A stretch of DNA of 64,000 bases from Anaeramoeba flamelloides (taxonomy: Eukaryota; Metamonada; Anaeramoebidae): the NCBI GenBank assembly GCA_027625915.1, contig JANTQA010000042.1, positions 1,934,001-1,998,000 of the forward strand. The letters are read 5' to 3'. Every line of letters begins with the position of its first letter. The stretch's first letter is position 1. The position numbers and the translations under genes were made by a program. The notes under the pieces are model-generated. The model was not told the origin of the DNA, searched no databases, and worked only from the letters and a program-made list of their open reading frames with translations. This document shows positions 32,293 to 44,010 of this stretch, piece by piece.

Positions 32293-33597
32293 TATACAAA
32301 TCCAGTCTACATAAAAAATAATCATTAATATTCAAAAGTAATATATTTCATGTATTATCTGAATTTTATATATTATCCAATTATTTTTAATGATCTACTT
32401 CATTATAGATAACTTTAAAAAACGTTCAATCAATAGAAATCATCTTAAATATTAAATCTTAAATTATACTTTTTTTCAGATATTTTTTATATTTTGGAAA
32501 TACTTGTCATTATTAATAATATCAATAATTTTAAAAATAATTTGCTACATTTTCCAATCGTTTTGGAAAATTAATTACTCATAACTTTAAATAAAGTATT
32601 TTATTGGTTTCGATGTTAAGAAAAAATATAAAATTAGTAGTTCATAAAATATTTTTTTTCAAGAACTATTTTAAAATAAGATTTACTAAATCAGATCTAA
32701 AATGGAAATTGAACTAAAAAATTTGTTTAAAGTTTTTCAAATTCATGGATAATATCAACCAACTCTCCTTGAAATCGATTTAAACACAAAATATCCTCAA
32801 TATATCTTATATTAACGTGATTTTATAGTGTTAACGGGTCTTGAATAGTCAATAATATTTTTATTTATAAGGTTTGAATGGGTAGAAATAACCAAGATCT
32901 ATGCTCACATTTCGAATAAAAGTAAAAAATTAAAGTATTATTATTAAAATAAAAACTAAATTACAAAAGTAAAAAAAACAAAAAAATGAAAAAAGTGTTT
33001 ACCTGTATGAATATTGTTGAACATAGTCTGGATACTATTGGCTGCAAAATAAATTTAATAAATTGTTTATTCGTCATTCGAAAAAGGATTTTTTAAATTT
33101 ATTACTTTTTGAATTTTTAAGTCTTAAAACCAGCTTAAATCTTTAATTTCTTCTTTAAAAATTGGGAACTTTGATGATATATTATAATTCTTGAATGTAA
33201 TTGTTTTCAAAATATGAATAAAAATTTTGATCTTTTTATTGTTACAATTTAAAGTACTTTGGGGTCTTTCCGCTATAAAAAAAAATAACTTTTTCATATT
33301 GTTTGGATATATATTAAACTTTTGGTATCAATAAATGTTTTTCAATTAAACTATAAATATCGAAAATGTTTTAAATTTTGTTCTTTGAGAACATTATTCA
33401 AGTAAAATTTTAAAAGTTTTTATATTATTCACAATACATTTTTTTATAACTTTTTCTCTTTATTTCTTCATTTTCCATTCTTTCTTGTCGGTATGTCTAT
33501 TTTTTCGATATCCTTTTTTAAATTATTAAACAATTATGATCAGATCTTTTAAAAGAATTTTTTCCCTTAAAAAAAAAAAAGTAAAGAATTTTCCACG
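32293..33597. other. AT-rich spacer between tRNA copies
   Basis: No gene seen. It contains a TTTTGATCTTTTTATT word shared with repeat R4 near 33220. Confidence 0.4.
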
Positions 33598-33893
33598 ATT
33601 TTTAATTTGATTTTATTGTAATTTGTAGAGCAAATTTTTTTTTCTTTTGTGCAAAATTTTAGAAATTATTTTTTCAAAAAAATCCATGAAACACTTTTGA
33701 AAAAATTAAACCAAAAAGACAGATCGAAAAATTATGAAGCAAAAAGAAAAGCAAGAGTTAATAAAAATAAAAAAATTGCTAACGACAGGATTCGAACCTG
33801 CGCTCCGAAGAAACAGTCCCTTAAACTGCCGCCTTAACCACTCGGCCACGTTAGCTTGTGAAAAAGTGCTCATTTTATATTATTGATAATACA
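33598..33893. repeat. Duplicated segment carrying a tRNA-Leu gene, copy 2
   Basis: Direct repeat of 31637-31930; the flanks differ at scattered positions while the tRNA is unchanged. Confidence 0.85.
33778..33855 (-). tRNA. tRNA-Leu(AAG): tRNA-Leu (anticodon AAG), second copy
   Basis: Identical over all 78 bases to the gene at 31821-31898, with the same upstream AATATAAAATGAGCAC element and a T-run terminator (7 T on the minus strand). It looks functional. Confidence 0.96.
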
Positions 33894-34880
33894 ATTTATG
33901 AGTTGAATTGTTAGAAAAAAAAATATATAAGATTTTAAATTTAATTTTAAGGAACAACTATCCTAAAATCAATATAACAACACAAATTTAATCTACAGTC
34001 AATAAAAAGACATTAAACGTTCAACAAAAAAAATACAAATTATTACCAATACAAATACTGAAAACAATTTTTGAATATAAATTAACAAAATATTTGATAG
34101 TCTTAAATTTATCAATTGATTTACTACAATAACTAAATAAATTCAATATAAAACTCTTCTACTTAGATTAAAATTTAAAAGTTAATGATAAAAGGTTGTT
34201 AGAATCAAATTCTACTCAGTTCGCTATTAATCTCTACTTCATTTTAAAAAAGAAGAGAGTTGGTTCCAAGACAACAATTAAACAGTTTTTAAGATAAATT
34301 TTGACAGTTTTAGTAAATGAACTAGGCATGTTTTAATATTTTATTTTAGTATTAGGTGTAAAAAATTTCTTTTTGCGAAATTTTAAATTGAAATTATTTA
34401 CTTACATTTTTTCTCATCTTATATTTTTAACTTTTTTAACATTTTCTCTAAAAAAGTGTATAGTGTCGTTGTTAAACTCTCATATTACAGTGTTATTGAA
34501 GTCATTCAAAACATTTTCAAAAAAATAATATTAATTTTTTTTTGGAATTTTCAAAGACGTAAAATTGGGATCAAAACAAAGATTTTTATTTTTTTTAGAT
34601 TTGTCCTCAAGAATCTCAATAATCCAACTTTGGGATAATCTATTGACTTTTTAGTTTAACTTCAAAAGTATATCAACTATTCTCAATTTTTTTTTTTAAT
34701 CTATTTGTAACTTATTCATTCTTAAATGGTCAATTTTCAAAAAGAATTGAGTTAGAAAAATATTTTGGGTGGAGAGAAAAGAAATAAACTTTATTTTTAA
34801 TTCTCAACTTTAAAATTAAACTTTCAAAATTTGAAAAGAAAAATTATATTCTGTAAATATAACTTCTCATTATATAAAAA
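33894..34880. other. AT-rich intergenic DNA, no gene
   Basis: No repeat family or conserved exon recognised. The plus-strand frame at 34456-34638 looks like chance. Confidence 0.35.
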
Positions 34881-35406
34881 ATAAACTTGGTTTCAATCAA
34901 AGGTGGACAACATTCCTTTCAAATCCTAATAGACGTTATAATTTAGATTTGAAGAACACCATAAGTAAGAAGTAGTTTGATAAACATCAAAGGGTACTTG
35001 ATATATCTATAAAGCCAAACAAAAAATCAATAGTTTTCTTAAAAAAATGACAACCCTGGTATTATTATGTTCCTATTGAGAAAAACAACAATATTCATTT
35101 TGATCTTCAATCGAAGATTAATAAAAATACCTATAGATACCAAAATCCTTTCTCCACAGTCATTCACAATGTTTCAGCAACAATATAATAACACACTTTT
35201 AACAAGTGACATTTGATCTTACAATAAAAAAATTATTTGCTAATGAATCAGTTGTCAAAAATAAATACGAAAAAAAATAAAATGTGAAGAAATCTTTTCT
35301 ATTTGTGAAGTATTCCAAAATAAATTCATCTTCTAATGTTTATTCAACCCCTTAAATGATGTTTCGTCCACTAATTATAATTCGACCCCTTTACCTGTAT
35401 TTTCCA
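34881..35406. mobile_element. TIR MITE with CAGTCAAAG-type ends, second copy
   Basis: The left end ATAAACTTGGTTTCAATCAA and right end CCTTTACCTGTATTTTCCAT are a decayed version of the inverted ends at 13945-14494. Interior landmarks TTTTGATCTTCAATCGAAGA and TTAACAAGTGACATTTGATC are shared. It sits directly in front of an R1 copy, not inside it. Confidence 0.6.
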
Positions 35407-35409
35407 TCT

Positions 35410-35940
35410 TCATATTTGGAAACTCCATTTCACTCAAAGGTTACCAGCCAAAAATGAATATTTCACTTTTTTTTTTAGAATAAATCAATTTAGAAATTTT
35501 TTGAAATAAGAGAAATAATAAAATTCTAGAATTATAGTTGAGATTAATCATATAAATACCCAATCTAACCATAAATTTCAAAAAAAAAAAAAAGTTAAAA
35601 ATATTTTTGAGACCATTTCATAGAAAAGTCTCATGCAAATTTTCTCAATTTCTTTGGAAAATTAAAATTATTTACAATAAATTTTTTTAATTGTAAATAT
35701 ATTCATTTTAAAAGAAAACACAAATCATAATTTTTCCATGTATCTTTATTTCGAGTTTTAAACATTTTGTTTTTCAAATTAACTTTTTCAAATAAAAATA
35801 AAAAAGAAAAGAAGAAAAAAAAAAGGTAAAAATCAAAAATAAAAAAAAAATTAAAAATGAGAAAAAATGATCAGGTTAAAAAAATTGAAAATTTATTTTG
35901 AGAATAGAAATGGATCAAACACATAGAATATGTTAAATAT
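35410..35940 (+). repeat. Dispersed repeat R1, second copy
   Basis: Carries blocks CTCCATTTCACTCAAAGG, CTCATGCAAATTTTCTCAAT, GAGTTTTAAACATTTTG and CATAGAATATGTTAAAT in the same order as 46070-46640, without an internal MITE. Confidence 0.6.
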
Positions 35941-37369
35941 CATGAATGGGAACTGGGAATCTTTGAATGAAAGGGGGTTTAGCTATTATATATATATACT
36001 TGAAAAGAAACTAGATTTGTCGATTCATAATATCGGAAAAAAAATAGTGATTTTAATTTTTATTTGTTTTGTACTAAAATTCTTAAATATTTTTTGGGTC
36101 AATAACTGTTTTTTAATAAAAAAAAAATCCCCAAAAATCTGAAAAAAATATAGTATTTTGACTTTCCTTATTTTATTTGTTGTTAAAATTGTTTTTTGTT
36201 TTTACTACATAATAATTTAAGATCGTAATACAAACACAATTGTTTTAAATAATCAAATTGATTGTTTCATCGATAAAAATAGAAATCTGAGATGTGGAAA
36301 TTAGAACATTTTCACTTCGTCACAATACTTATCAAGTCTTTCATTAAGATTATTTTATTTTTTTCCTTAGAAACATTGAAAGGATTTTATTACTTTAATC
36401 ACCATTAAATAAAAAGTATCAATCATTGAAACACCAATAACATAAATCTTATAATGCCTAAAAATGGGCTTGATATGTTTTTTAATTTAAGAAAGTAACT
36501 TCATTTTATACAATATAATTTAATACGATTAATGTCAATTCATATTTTTTAAAGTTCATACTTTCAAAATCGTGGATGATAATTAGAGATTATATAATAA
36601 TTGATTCAAATTGGCTTTATTGTAATCAAAATAAACATTGTAAAAGAAATACGAATAGGGTGATAATTGAGTATAGTTTTTGCAACGTTTTATGGGGGGG
36701 GGGGGGGGGGGGGGGTACATATATACCCGAATCTGTTTAAAATGGAACTTAACGATTTTTCAAACATGTTGAAACACTTTGTAATGTTATTGAAGGTTGT
36801 TTTGTGAGGTTTATTCAAGAAGATTATCAAACAATTTCAATTTTTGGAAATCAAATTGTTATGTTTTTTTTTCTACAGATTTTTGTTTTGTTTTACTTTT
36901 TTTGTTTTTGTTTGTTTTTTTTTATTTTTTTATTTTTTTTTGTCGTTTTCTTTTTTTTTTCTTTTTGTTCATTTTTTCTGTTTAAATCAAAGTTTTATTA
37001 CTTTTTTTATAACTTTTTTTTGGAAATATTAAAGTTAAAATAAAAAATAAATATTTGAAAATCCAAATATACCTTAAGAAATTGTAACTTTATAATATTA
37101 TTTTTATTTTCGAATGAGTATTCGTAAAAATCTTCGTTTTAGCCCTTTTTTCAGTGAAACCTGAGTGATAAAAAAGTGTGATGCTCATTTCGATAATTTT
37201 AACTCGCCTTTTTTTAGTTTTTGGTTTTAATTTTAGTTTTTGATTTTATTTTTAAAATATCTGGTTTTTTTTAAGTTTGAAATGATTTAAAAGTGTAATA
37301 CAAATCCTATTTAACAATTAATTATTCTAGAATACTAAAGAAAATAATTCTACTACATGTCTGAAGATG
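35941..37369. other. AT-rich intergenic DNA with a G tract
   Basis: No gene. It contains the poly-G tract at 36694-36715 and a T-rich low-complexity block at about 36860-37020, whose overlapping plus-strand Phe-rich frames are not genes. Confidence 0.45.
36694..36715 (+). repeat. Uninterrupted run of 22 G
   Basis: A homopolymer of 22 G in a genome where G+C is scarce, bounded by TAT and TACATATATA. It can form G-quadruplexes. Its exact length may be affected by sequencing error. Confidence 0.9.
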
Positions 37370-38000
37370 GTTTAATTTTAATTATAAAAGGAAATAAAAA
37401 ATATTTTAATCAAAAATTAAATTCATTTGTATAAAATTATAATTTAATTTGGATTAAAATCTAATAAAGATTAAACAGTTGTATCAGAAGGTTTATAAAA
37501 ATTAAATATTTAGGTATTTATTAAGATAAAATTTCACATATGGTTTATAATTTAAAAAGTAGAAAGAGATATACAATAGTACAAAGCAATAATTTTAATA
37601 ACAATTACTTTAACAATAATTTAAAATTAGATTATTTAAAATTTTATTACGGTCAGTTCGATTTTTAAGGCACAAACTTTAAACGGAAAAGTTAAGGCAT
37701 AAAAAAATCTCAAATTAAGAAACAAAATTTTTAATTTTTTTAGACAAATAATTTTACTAGAATTTGAATTTTGGGCCTTAATTTGAGATTTTCGTTGTGT
37801 CTTAAATTTCTTTTAAAGTATGTGCCTTAAAAGTGGAACTGACTGTATATTTGGTCAATTAATTTATGGATTAGAATTTTTAATTATGAAATCAAAACTT
37901 GAAATTACAATATTTTTTATTTTGAATTCTATTTTGTAAATAAGAATTGTCATGTTTCTGCTAATTGTGCATATCCCAATAATTCATGAATAAATTAATA
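37370..38000 (+). mobile_element. LINE remnant, RT thumb region, split by a MITE
   Basis: In broken frames it reads LILIIKGNKKYFNQKLN and IKYLGIY, matching DLILLMKGSLIEINFQLEK and the thumb of the LINE at 47955-49860. After the MITE at 37650-37845 it resumes with QLIYGLEFLIMKSKLEI, matching QLLYGLEIFDLTKTDFK. Multiple stops; dead copy. Confidence 0.65.
37650..37845. mobile_element. Tc1/mariner-like MITE, copy 4, inserted in LINE
   Basis: Starts TA then CGGTCAGTTCGATTTTTAAG and ends AAAAGTGGAACTGACTG then TA. Both TA dinucleotides and the flanking LINE frame make the insertion boundaries clear. Confidence 0.78.
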
Positions 38001-38154
38001 TATTTAAGTTATTTAAAATAATAATAATAAAATTAAAAAATTTATCTCGGTCTAATTTAGAAAATTAATTAAACACAATCAACAAACAAATACGTTGATT
38101 GGAATTCAAAAGATTTTATTGAACTAAAAAAGAAATATATAAATAGATATATAA

Positions 38155-38310
38155 TGGATTGTTGGATTCCAAGGCCTGGAAATGTTGTTAGTTTTTTTTT
38201 AATTCGTGAAATTAAAAGTAAATTTAAGAAATTTTCAATTTATTTCTTAAATTCAAAAAAGCTGATATATTTATCTTCAGGTTTTCCAAATTTTAAAGGG
38301 GTTAGTAAAT
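38155..38310. repeat. Decayed composite hairpin element
   Basis: Contains GTTAGTTTTTTTTTAATTC..., the foldback AAATTTAAGAAATTTTCAATTTATTTC and GGTTTTCCAAATTTTAAA, all family words. It accounts for the small plus-strand frame at 38154-38390, which is therefore not a gene. It ends beside an A20/G-rich simple tract (38340-38376). Confidence 0.5.
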
Positions 38311-39619
38311 TCAAAGTTTTTCTTTTTCTTTCTAAAATCAAAAAAAAAAAAAAAAAAAAAAGGGGGAAAGGGGGGGTAGGCATTTGGTGACCCTTGGTGG
38401 AACTCTATGTTAATTTTTTCTGAAAAATATTCCACATTAATCAAATATCAAAAATATTTATTTAAATGATCAATCTTCTAGGAAAACAAGGCAAATTGTT
38501 AAAATATGTTATTGGTGGTATTCTCTACTTACAAATTTTGTATATTTCAAGGGTCAAAAAAATTCTGATCAACGAAGAAAGACATAAAAGAAAATTAGTT
38601 TAGTGAGATCAATTTTTTTTTCCATTTTTTCTGAAAAAGAATACTATTAAATTCTTTTTTTCTCACAATTTAACAATTTTTCACCCAATTTATTGTCATT
38701 TTGATCATTATTATACTAAAACATTTCTTTGTTATCAGTAATATTAATATAAAGATTTTTTTTTTTTTTTGAGATAATGATTTTGGTTAACCAAAAAATT
38801 GATAAATTCAACGGATTAAAAAATAATTGTATTTTTTTAATAAAGATAGTTTATATAATCAAAGATTTGTAAAGTCATTTAAAAATTTTAACCAGAAATT
38901 TTTTTTTTGTTTTAAAATAAAATTAGATTTTTCAAAATAAAATTTTCTTGAAGATATTTGGGAATTGGTTAATTTTATCCTCAAAATTCAAAATAATTTT
39001 TTTAAACCGAAAATGATTTGAATTGTTATTGGGATTCTTGTGAGTAAGACCAAACAATTTGTTAAAAAAAATTTTCAAAATTGAAATTTTTTTTCAATTT
39101 TTTTTCATTTTTTGAAAACCCGAAAAGAACTTTTTCAAAACATTAATGAAAAACATTTTAAGCAGAATAGATCTCAATTTAATTGATAAAGTGTGGTTAA
39201 GATTCTACCAAATATTCATTTATTGAATCGCCTCCGCTTCAATTAGTTTTATTGGCTAAAATTTGAATTCAAATATTAATCAAAGATAAAGTAACCAAAT
39301 AAAAAAATTTCTTTCGAAATCAATACTTTCCAACATCAAACGAAAAATATGTTTTCTCATTTTCAAGAATAAGCTGAATTATTAAACAAAATAATAGGTT
39401 ACTTTTTTTCGTTTTATATTAAAAACATGTAAATTTTGAATTTCAAAAAAGAGACTCAAATCAATAAATTGCCAAAATGGGGTTAACTCATCCATTTTAT
39501 GAGTAGAAACACAAATTACAAAAAAAAACTATTTTCATGATCTTGACAAAATTTGTTTTTATTTTCAAAAATGATGACTTCCTTAAGACTCAAAAATATT
39601 TAAGTTATCATTGTAGCTC
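38311..39619. other. AT-rich intergenic DNA, no gene
   Basis: Apart from the poly-A/poly-G tract at 38340-38376 I see no feature. Confidence 0.35.
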
Positions 39620-39960
39620 CACAACCATAAAATCCGGGGCTTTTACTAATTTCCTAAACAGATATTGTCCAGCAACAGATAAAAACACAAATAAATTTTG
39701 TACTATCTGTTGAAAACATGAACAAAAAGAAATAATAGAAAATATTGTCCAATTTGTGAAAGGTATGTCCTTAACAATAAAGTAATTTTTTTAAACAAAT
39801 TCAAAGTAATAAATCTTAATGAATTAATTTTAAATTAAAATATTTTGAAATTATTTTCATCATTATAAAATTGTGAAATTTATGATTTTACACTTGAATT
39901 TCTGAAAGGAAATTTTAAGTCTTATTGTAACCACAGTTGTATTTTACACTTCTTCAATAA
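39620..39960 (+). mobile_element. LINE remnant, zinc-knuckle and C-terminal end
   Basis: Encodes TNFLNRYCPATDKNTNKFC then TIC, matching TNSRNRYSYVMNKNKSKLC then ELC of the LINE at 47955-49860. Further on, EIYDFTLEFLKGNF matches the LINE C-terminal end and the fragment at 6296-6420. Several stops. Confidence 0.55.
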
Positions 39961-40263
39961 TAATAATAATTTTAATAATAATAAAAGAATATATATTTTT
40001 TTAAAAAATTATTAGTCCAGGTGGGTATACATGTGTAAAAAATTAATGTTGTAATATTTTATGTTTTTTTTATTAAATTTGCTATTTTTCCAAAAATTCA
40101 TAGCATAAGTTCAAAGATCAAACCTCTATATCGAAATAAAAAGCCTTTTTTAAAGAATTTAATAATTTTGATGAACGATATATGAAATTCAGATAAGGGT
40201 GTTCTCTTTTTCAGGTAAGATTCACAATAAAAATATATTAGTTGTAAATATACAATAATGTTA

Positions 40264-40738
40264 CAGTGATCAAAATAATGCCTTCACAAAGACTATTATC
40301 CGTGTTTCAAAATATTATCCCTGCTTTTTTTTCTTCTTTTTCCAAGGCAACATCCAATCCACTACAAATAGTATACCTAAGTTCAAATCAATTTTGAAAG
40401 TAAAGGTCTGGTTATTTTCAGTAAAATTTAAATTATTCATGTAAATAGTTGAAAATTTTCCATAATATTCTCGAATTTTTGAATTTTTTTGATTTTTTGA
40501 TAGATAAAAATTTTTTATAAAAATTAACTCTATTTTTTGAGATAAATTTTGCAATTTGATCCTTTACTTTTAGAATTTTATTTGAAATAATAGAACTTTA
40601 AGAAACCAATACCAGATTTTTTTATGATGTTATTATCAGTTTCTTTGATTGGTTAATGTATAGTTCTTCTATAATAAAAAAACACGCTTTTTATTTTGAA
40701 ACACCCATTAAATTTTTTTGCATTTTTTATTTTCACTG
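40264..40738. mobile_element. Tc1/mariner-like non-autonomous element, copy 1
   Basis: Begins TA then CAGTGATCAAAATAATGCC; the right end reversed reads CAGTGAAAATAAAAAATGC. Both ends repeat the word GTGTTTCAAAATA about 40 bases inward. The interior recurs inverted at 61735-62210. A 79-residue minus frame (40315-40554) is partly conserved between the two copies but has no recognisable transposase motif. Confidence 0.6.
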
Positions 40739-40799
40739 CAGTAATCGGAAAATAAAAAGTTCAAAAATTTCATTCCTGCTTTCCAAGAAAAAACAATAA

Positions 40800-41115
40800 G
40801 AAACAAATCAACACAAGTTCCAATTCCAAAAAAAAATAATTAATAATTTAAGCTGATTCTTTTTGGAATTAAAAAATTTGAAATTTAATATCAATTTTAC
40901 AAATTGACTCACAATAAATGAAACAAAATTTTCATTCATCTTTCAAAAAAAAGATTATTTTATAAATCAATGTAAATTGTCGAATTTTTTAATTCCATAA
41001 AAGAATCAGCTTTAAATTATTAATTTTTTTTTTTGGAATTGGTCCTTTGATGATTTATTTTAATTATTGAGATGTGAGTTTTTTTTTGGAAAGCTGAAAG
41101 AAAATTGTGATCTTT
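40800..41115. repeat. Foldback element R4
   Basis: CCAATTCCAAAAAAAAATAA...TTTAAGCTGATTC at about 40825-40862 pairs with GAATCAGCTTTAAATTATTA...GGAATTGG at about 41005-41045. Outer parts (CTTTCCAAGAAA and GGAAAGCTGAAAG) also pair weakly. A split relative lies at 27470-28000. Confidence 0.6.
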
Positions 41116-41413
41116 TTATTTTACAATTAACAGAAAAAAGCTTTTTTTTAGTAAAGCTGGCTGAAAATTTTGTTCCATTTATTTTAGTTCAAATAGTATT
41201 TAAAAAGTAACCTTAAATTGTAAAAACTTTACGTTACAAATTTTACAAATTCTTGTTTTTTGGATTTTTGACATTTTATATAATCCTAAATAAAACAAAA
41301 TTATTACTTTAACAAAATCAACAGCAAGTTAAAATTGTATAAATTTTCATTTTTTTTTTCTTTTAGTTTTTAAACAAAACGATTTTCTATTTTTGCAAAT
41401 AACCTTATCAGAA

Positions 41414-42568
41414 ATGAGTGTAATTTTTTTTTTTTTTTTTGTTTTTCTTTTTTATTAATTTATTAAAAACCACTTACGTAATATTGATCTTCATAAATAG
41501 TACGAAGAAATTCCACAAAACGCACACACTTTCAAAATTGTTCTTGTTGGTGACGGAGGTGTAGGAAAAACAACCTTTGTAAAAAGACACCTCACAGGTG
41601 AATTTAGAAAAGAGTATATTGGTAAGTTTTTCAGCCATTTTAACAAAAAGAAAGATCTTTCTTCACAGAAATAAACAAGAATAACTTTTTGTTTTTCTTT
41701 TTTTTTTTGTTCTTCCTTTATTTTTTGATCTGTCTTTTACTAATTTTTTTTATAATTTTTTTTTTTTTTTTTTTTCAAATTTTTTTTCTTATTTCTAAAA
41801 TTTTTTTTTTTATTTAATAATTATAGCTACTGTTGGTGTCGAAGTACACCCTCTAGTATTTTATACAAACAGAGGACCAATCTGTTTCAATGTTTGGGAT
41901 ACAGCAGGACAAGTAAGATTACTCAATCACTTTTCTTATTTTGAAACTTTTTCGTTTTATTAATTTTTTCTTTTCCATTTTTTAAAATTTTTTCTTTTCT
42001 TTTGGGTTGCTTTTTAAAATTTTTATTTCTGTTTCGTGAAACACAAAAACAAAACAAAAAAAATAAAAAAAACGAAAAAAATAACCAATCAAAAACAAAA
42101 ACAAAAATTAAAACAAAAAAGGAAAGATTTGGAGGATTAAGAGACGGGTATTACATTGGAGGCCATGCAGCTATTGTCATGTTTGACGTCACATCAAGAG
42201 ATACCTACAAAAACGTTTCTGTCTGGTACAGAGATATTGTAAGAGTATGTGAAACAATCCCAATGGTCTTAGTTGGTAACAAATGCGATATCAAAGACAG
42301 AAAAGTCAGAGCTAAACAAATCATTTTCCACAGAAGGAAAAACATCCCTTATTATGACATCTCTGCCAAATCTAATTACAATTTCGAAAAGCCATTTATT
42401 TATCTCGCTAGAAGACTTATGAACGATAACAATTTGGTTCTTGAAAAGGCACCAGCACTTGCCCCACCAATTGTTTCTGTCGATCAAAAAGAAATGGAAA
42501 GAAACGAACAAGAACTTGAAGAAGCAACCAAAATCCCACTTCCTCAAGAAGACGAAGAAGAATTTTAA
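41414..42568 (+). CDS. RAN: Ran GTPase
   Basis: Four exons, 41414-41419, 41501-41621, 41827-41912 and 42122-42568, give 219 residues; human Ran has 216. Ran drives nuclear import and export and spindle assembly through its GTP/GDP cycle with RCC1 and RanGAP. The P loop is [10 protein letters not shown] (human has T for V). Switch I has [10 protein letters not shown], switch [19 protein letters not shown], the base-binding motif is GNKCDIKD and the SAK motif is [14 protein letters not shown]. The acidic tail ends EDEEEF, replacing the human DEDDDL. Exon 1 is only ATG AGT; its donor GTAATT and the phase fit, but this mini-exon is the least certain part. The third intron ends in an A-rich rather than T-rich stretch before AAAAAG. 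A possible AATAAA signal lies at 42695. Confidence 0.95.
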
Positions 42569-43819
42569 TCATTTTTTCTTCCCCTTTCTCTTCTCTCTCC
42601 CTCTCTATATCTTTAATTTTTATATTTTTAATTTGAAATCTAAATTAAATTTTATTTCTTTTCATTTATTTTTTTTTAAATCTCATTTTTGGCCAATAAA
42701 GTCATATTTATCAAGTTTAATTCAAATAAAATACAATTAACACAAGATAAACTTACTAAAATTTCCAAACTAATTCAAAATTATTTTTCCATAGAATATT
42801 TTTGCCCAGTTTGTGTTTTTTATTTCAATATTTTTCATTTTTTCTATTTTTTTTATTTTATTTGCCCAAAACAGATTAGGAAATTAGTTTTACCCGATAT
42901 TTATTTGAAATTAAAGTGTGTTGTAATTAAGGTGAACTTTTTTTAATGGTTATATAAGCTATTTCCAAATAATCAGTTAATTTTTTTTTTAAATAGGAAA
43001 CAAGCTTGGTTCTCATAAAGTTCAGTTTAAATATCCAAAATTTTCATTTGTCTTTTATTATTTATCGTAACAATTTCAATTTGTTTGTTATTGAGGTATT
43101 ACATTATATACATAAAAGAAATCAAAATTTTTGATCTCACTTTTATATGATATTTTTACAGGAGTGGAAAATGATATTTAGTATTTACTTTTTGATCGAA
43201 AAAATAGTTTTTGAAGAAGTTCAAGGGCTATCTAAAATCAAATTACGGTTTGAATTGTATAACTGTATTTTAATGATAAAAAAACAGCTGTGTTAATTTA
43301 TTGCCTGTTTTTAAGTTATTTTGTTGTCCAGCTTTATGTTCAAAATAAATGTATTTTTATTTTTATTAAAATATTTTAATAAATATATTTTGGTATATAC
43401 TAAAAGTTATTGATTCGAATTGTAAATATATACTTAATAATATTTTCTTACCAATTTACAACTAAACCCAATTTCAAAATAAGGAGCAAACTTTTTTTTT
43501 TTTATTATTTTTTTCTTTTTTCATTTGTCTTTGAAAAAAATAAAATGATTATACTTAATTTTTAAATATTAAACTATATCGGTTATTATCTCTAAACACT
43601 TTGTAAAAGTACAGTATTTTTCAAAACTAAAATAAAAAAATAATTAAACAAATATTTTTCTGATGAAAAATCTACCCATGTTTTTGAAATTAAGCTTAGA
43701 ATAACCCAACGGCAAGAATATTGTTTTAAAAGGCCCATAAAAATATAACAACATTTTAAACATTTCGAAAGACCAATATTAACTGATTTCCACTAGATTA
43801 TAAAATAAAATTATCATAA
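42569..43819. other. Downstream of Ran, no gene
   Basis: 3' UTR and spacer. Short frames at 42441-42946 overlap the end of Ran or the T-rich spacer and are not supported. Confidence 0.4.
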
Positions 43820-44010
43820 CCAGTTTGACTTTTTACACAAACTTTCAACAAAATTTCAGACCCAAAAAATCTCAAAATAAGGTATAAAAACTAATTTTTT
43901 TCTTTTACAAATTCTTTGAAAAAAATTCAAAATTTTGTAACTTAAGTTGTTATTTTTTTTTATACCTTAAATTTCATTGAAAGTTTTTGTCTTAAAAGTG
44001 GGACTTACTA
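43820..44010. mobile_element. Tc1/mariner-like MITE, decayed copy 5
   Basis: Starts CCAGTTTGACTTTTTACACA and ends TTAAAAGTGGGACTTACTA. It is palindromic with the family words but more diverged, and shows no clear TA pair at the left. Confidence 0.6.

Noticed and set aside
36797-37043. Three overlapping Phe-rich plus-strand frames
   Set aside because: Produced by a T-rich low-complexity block; all three frames are open for the same reason and none has conserved content.
38154-38390. 78-residue plus-strand frame starting MDCWIPRPGN
   Set aside because: It falls on a decayed hairpin element and a poly-A/poly-G tract.
39650-39770. CxxC pairs suggesting a zinc-finger gene
   Set aside because: The residues match the LINE zinc-knuckle and stops interrupt them.
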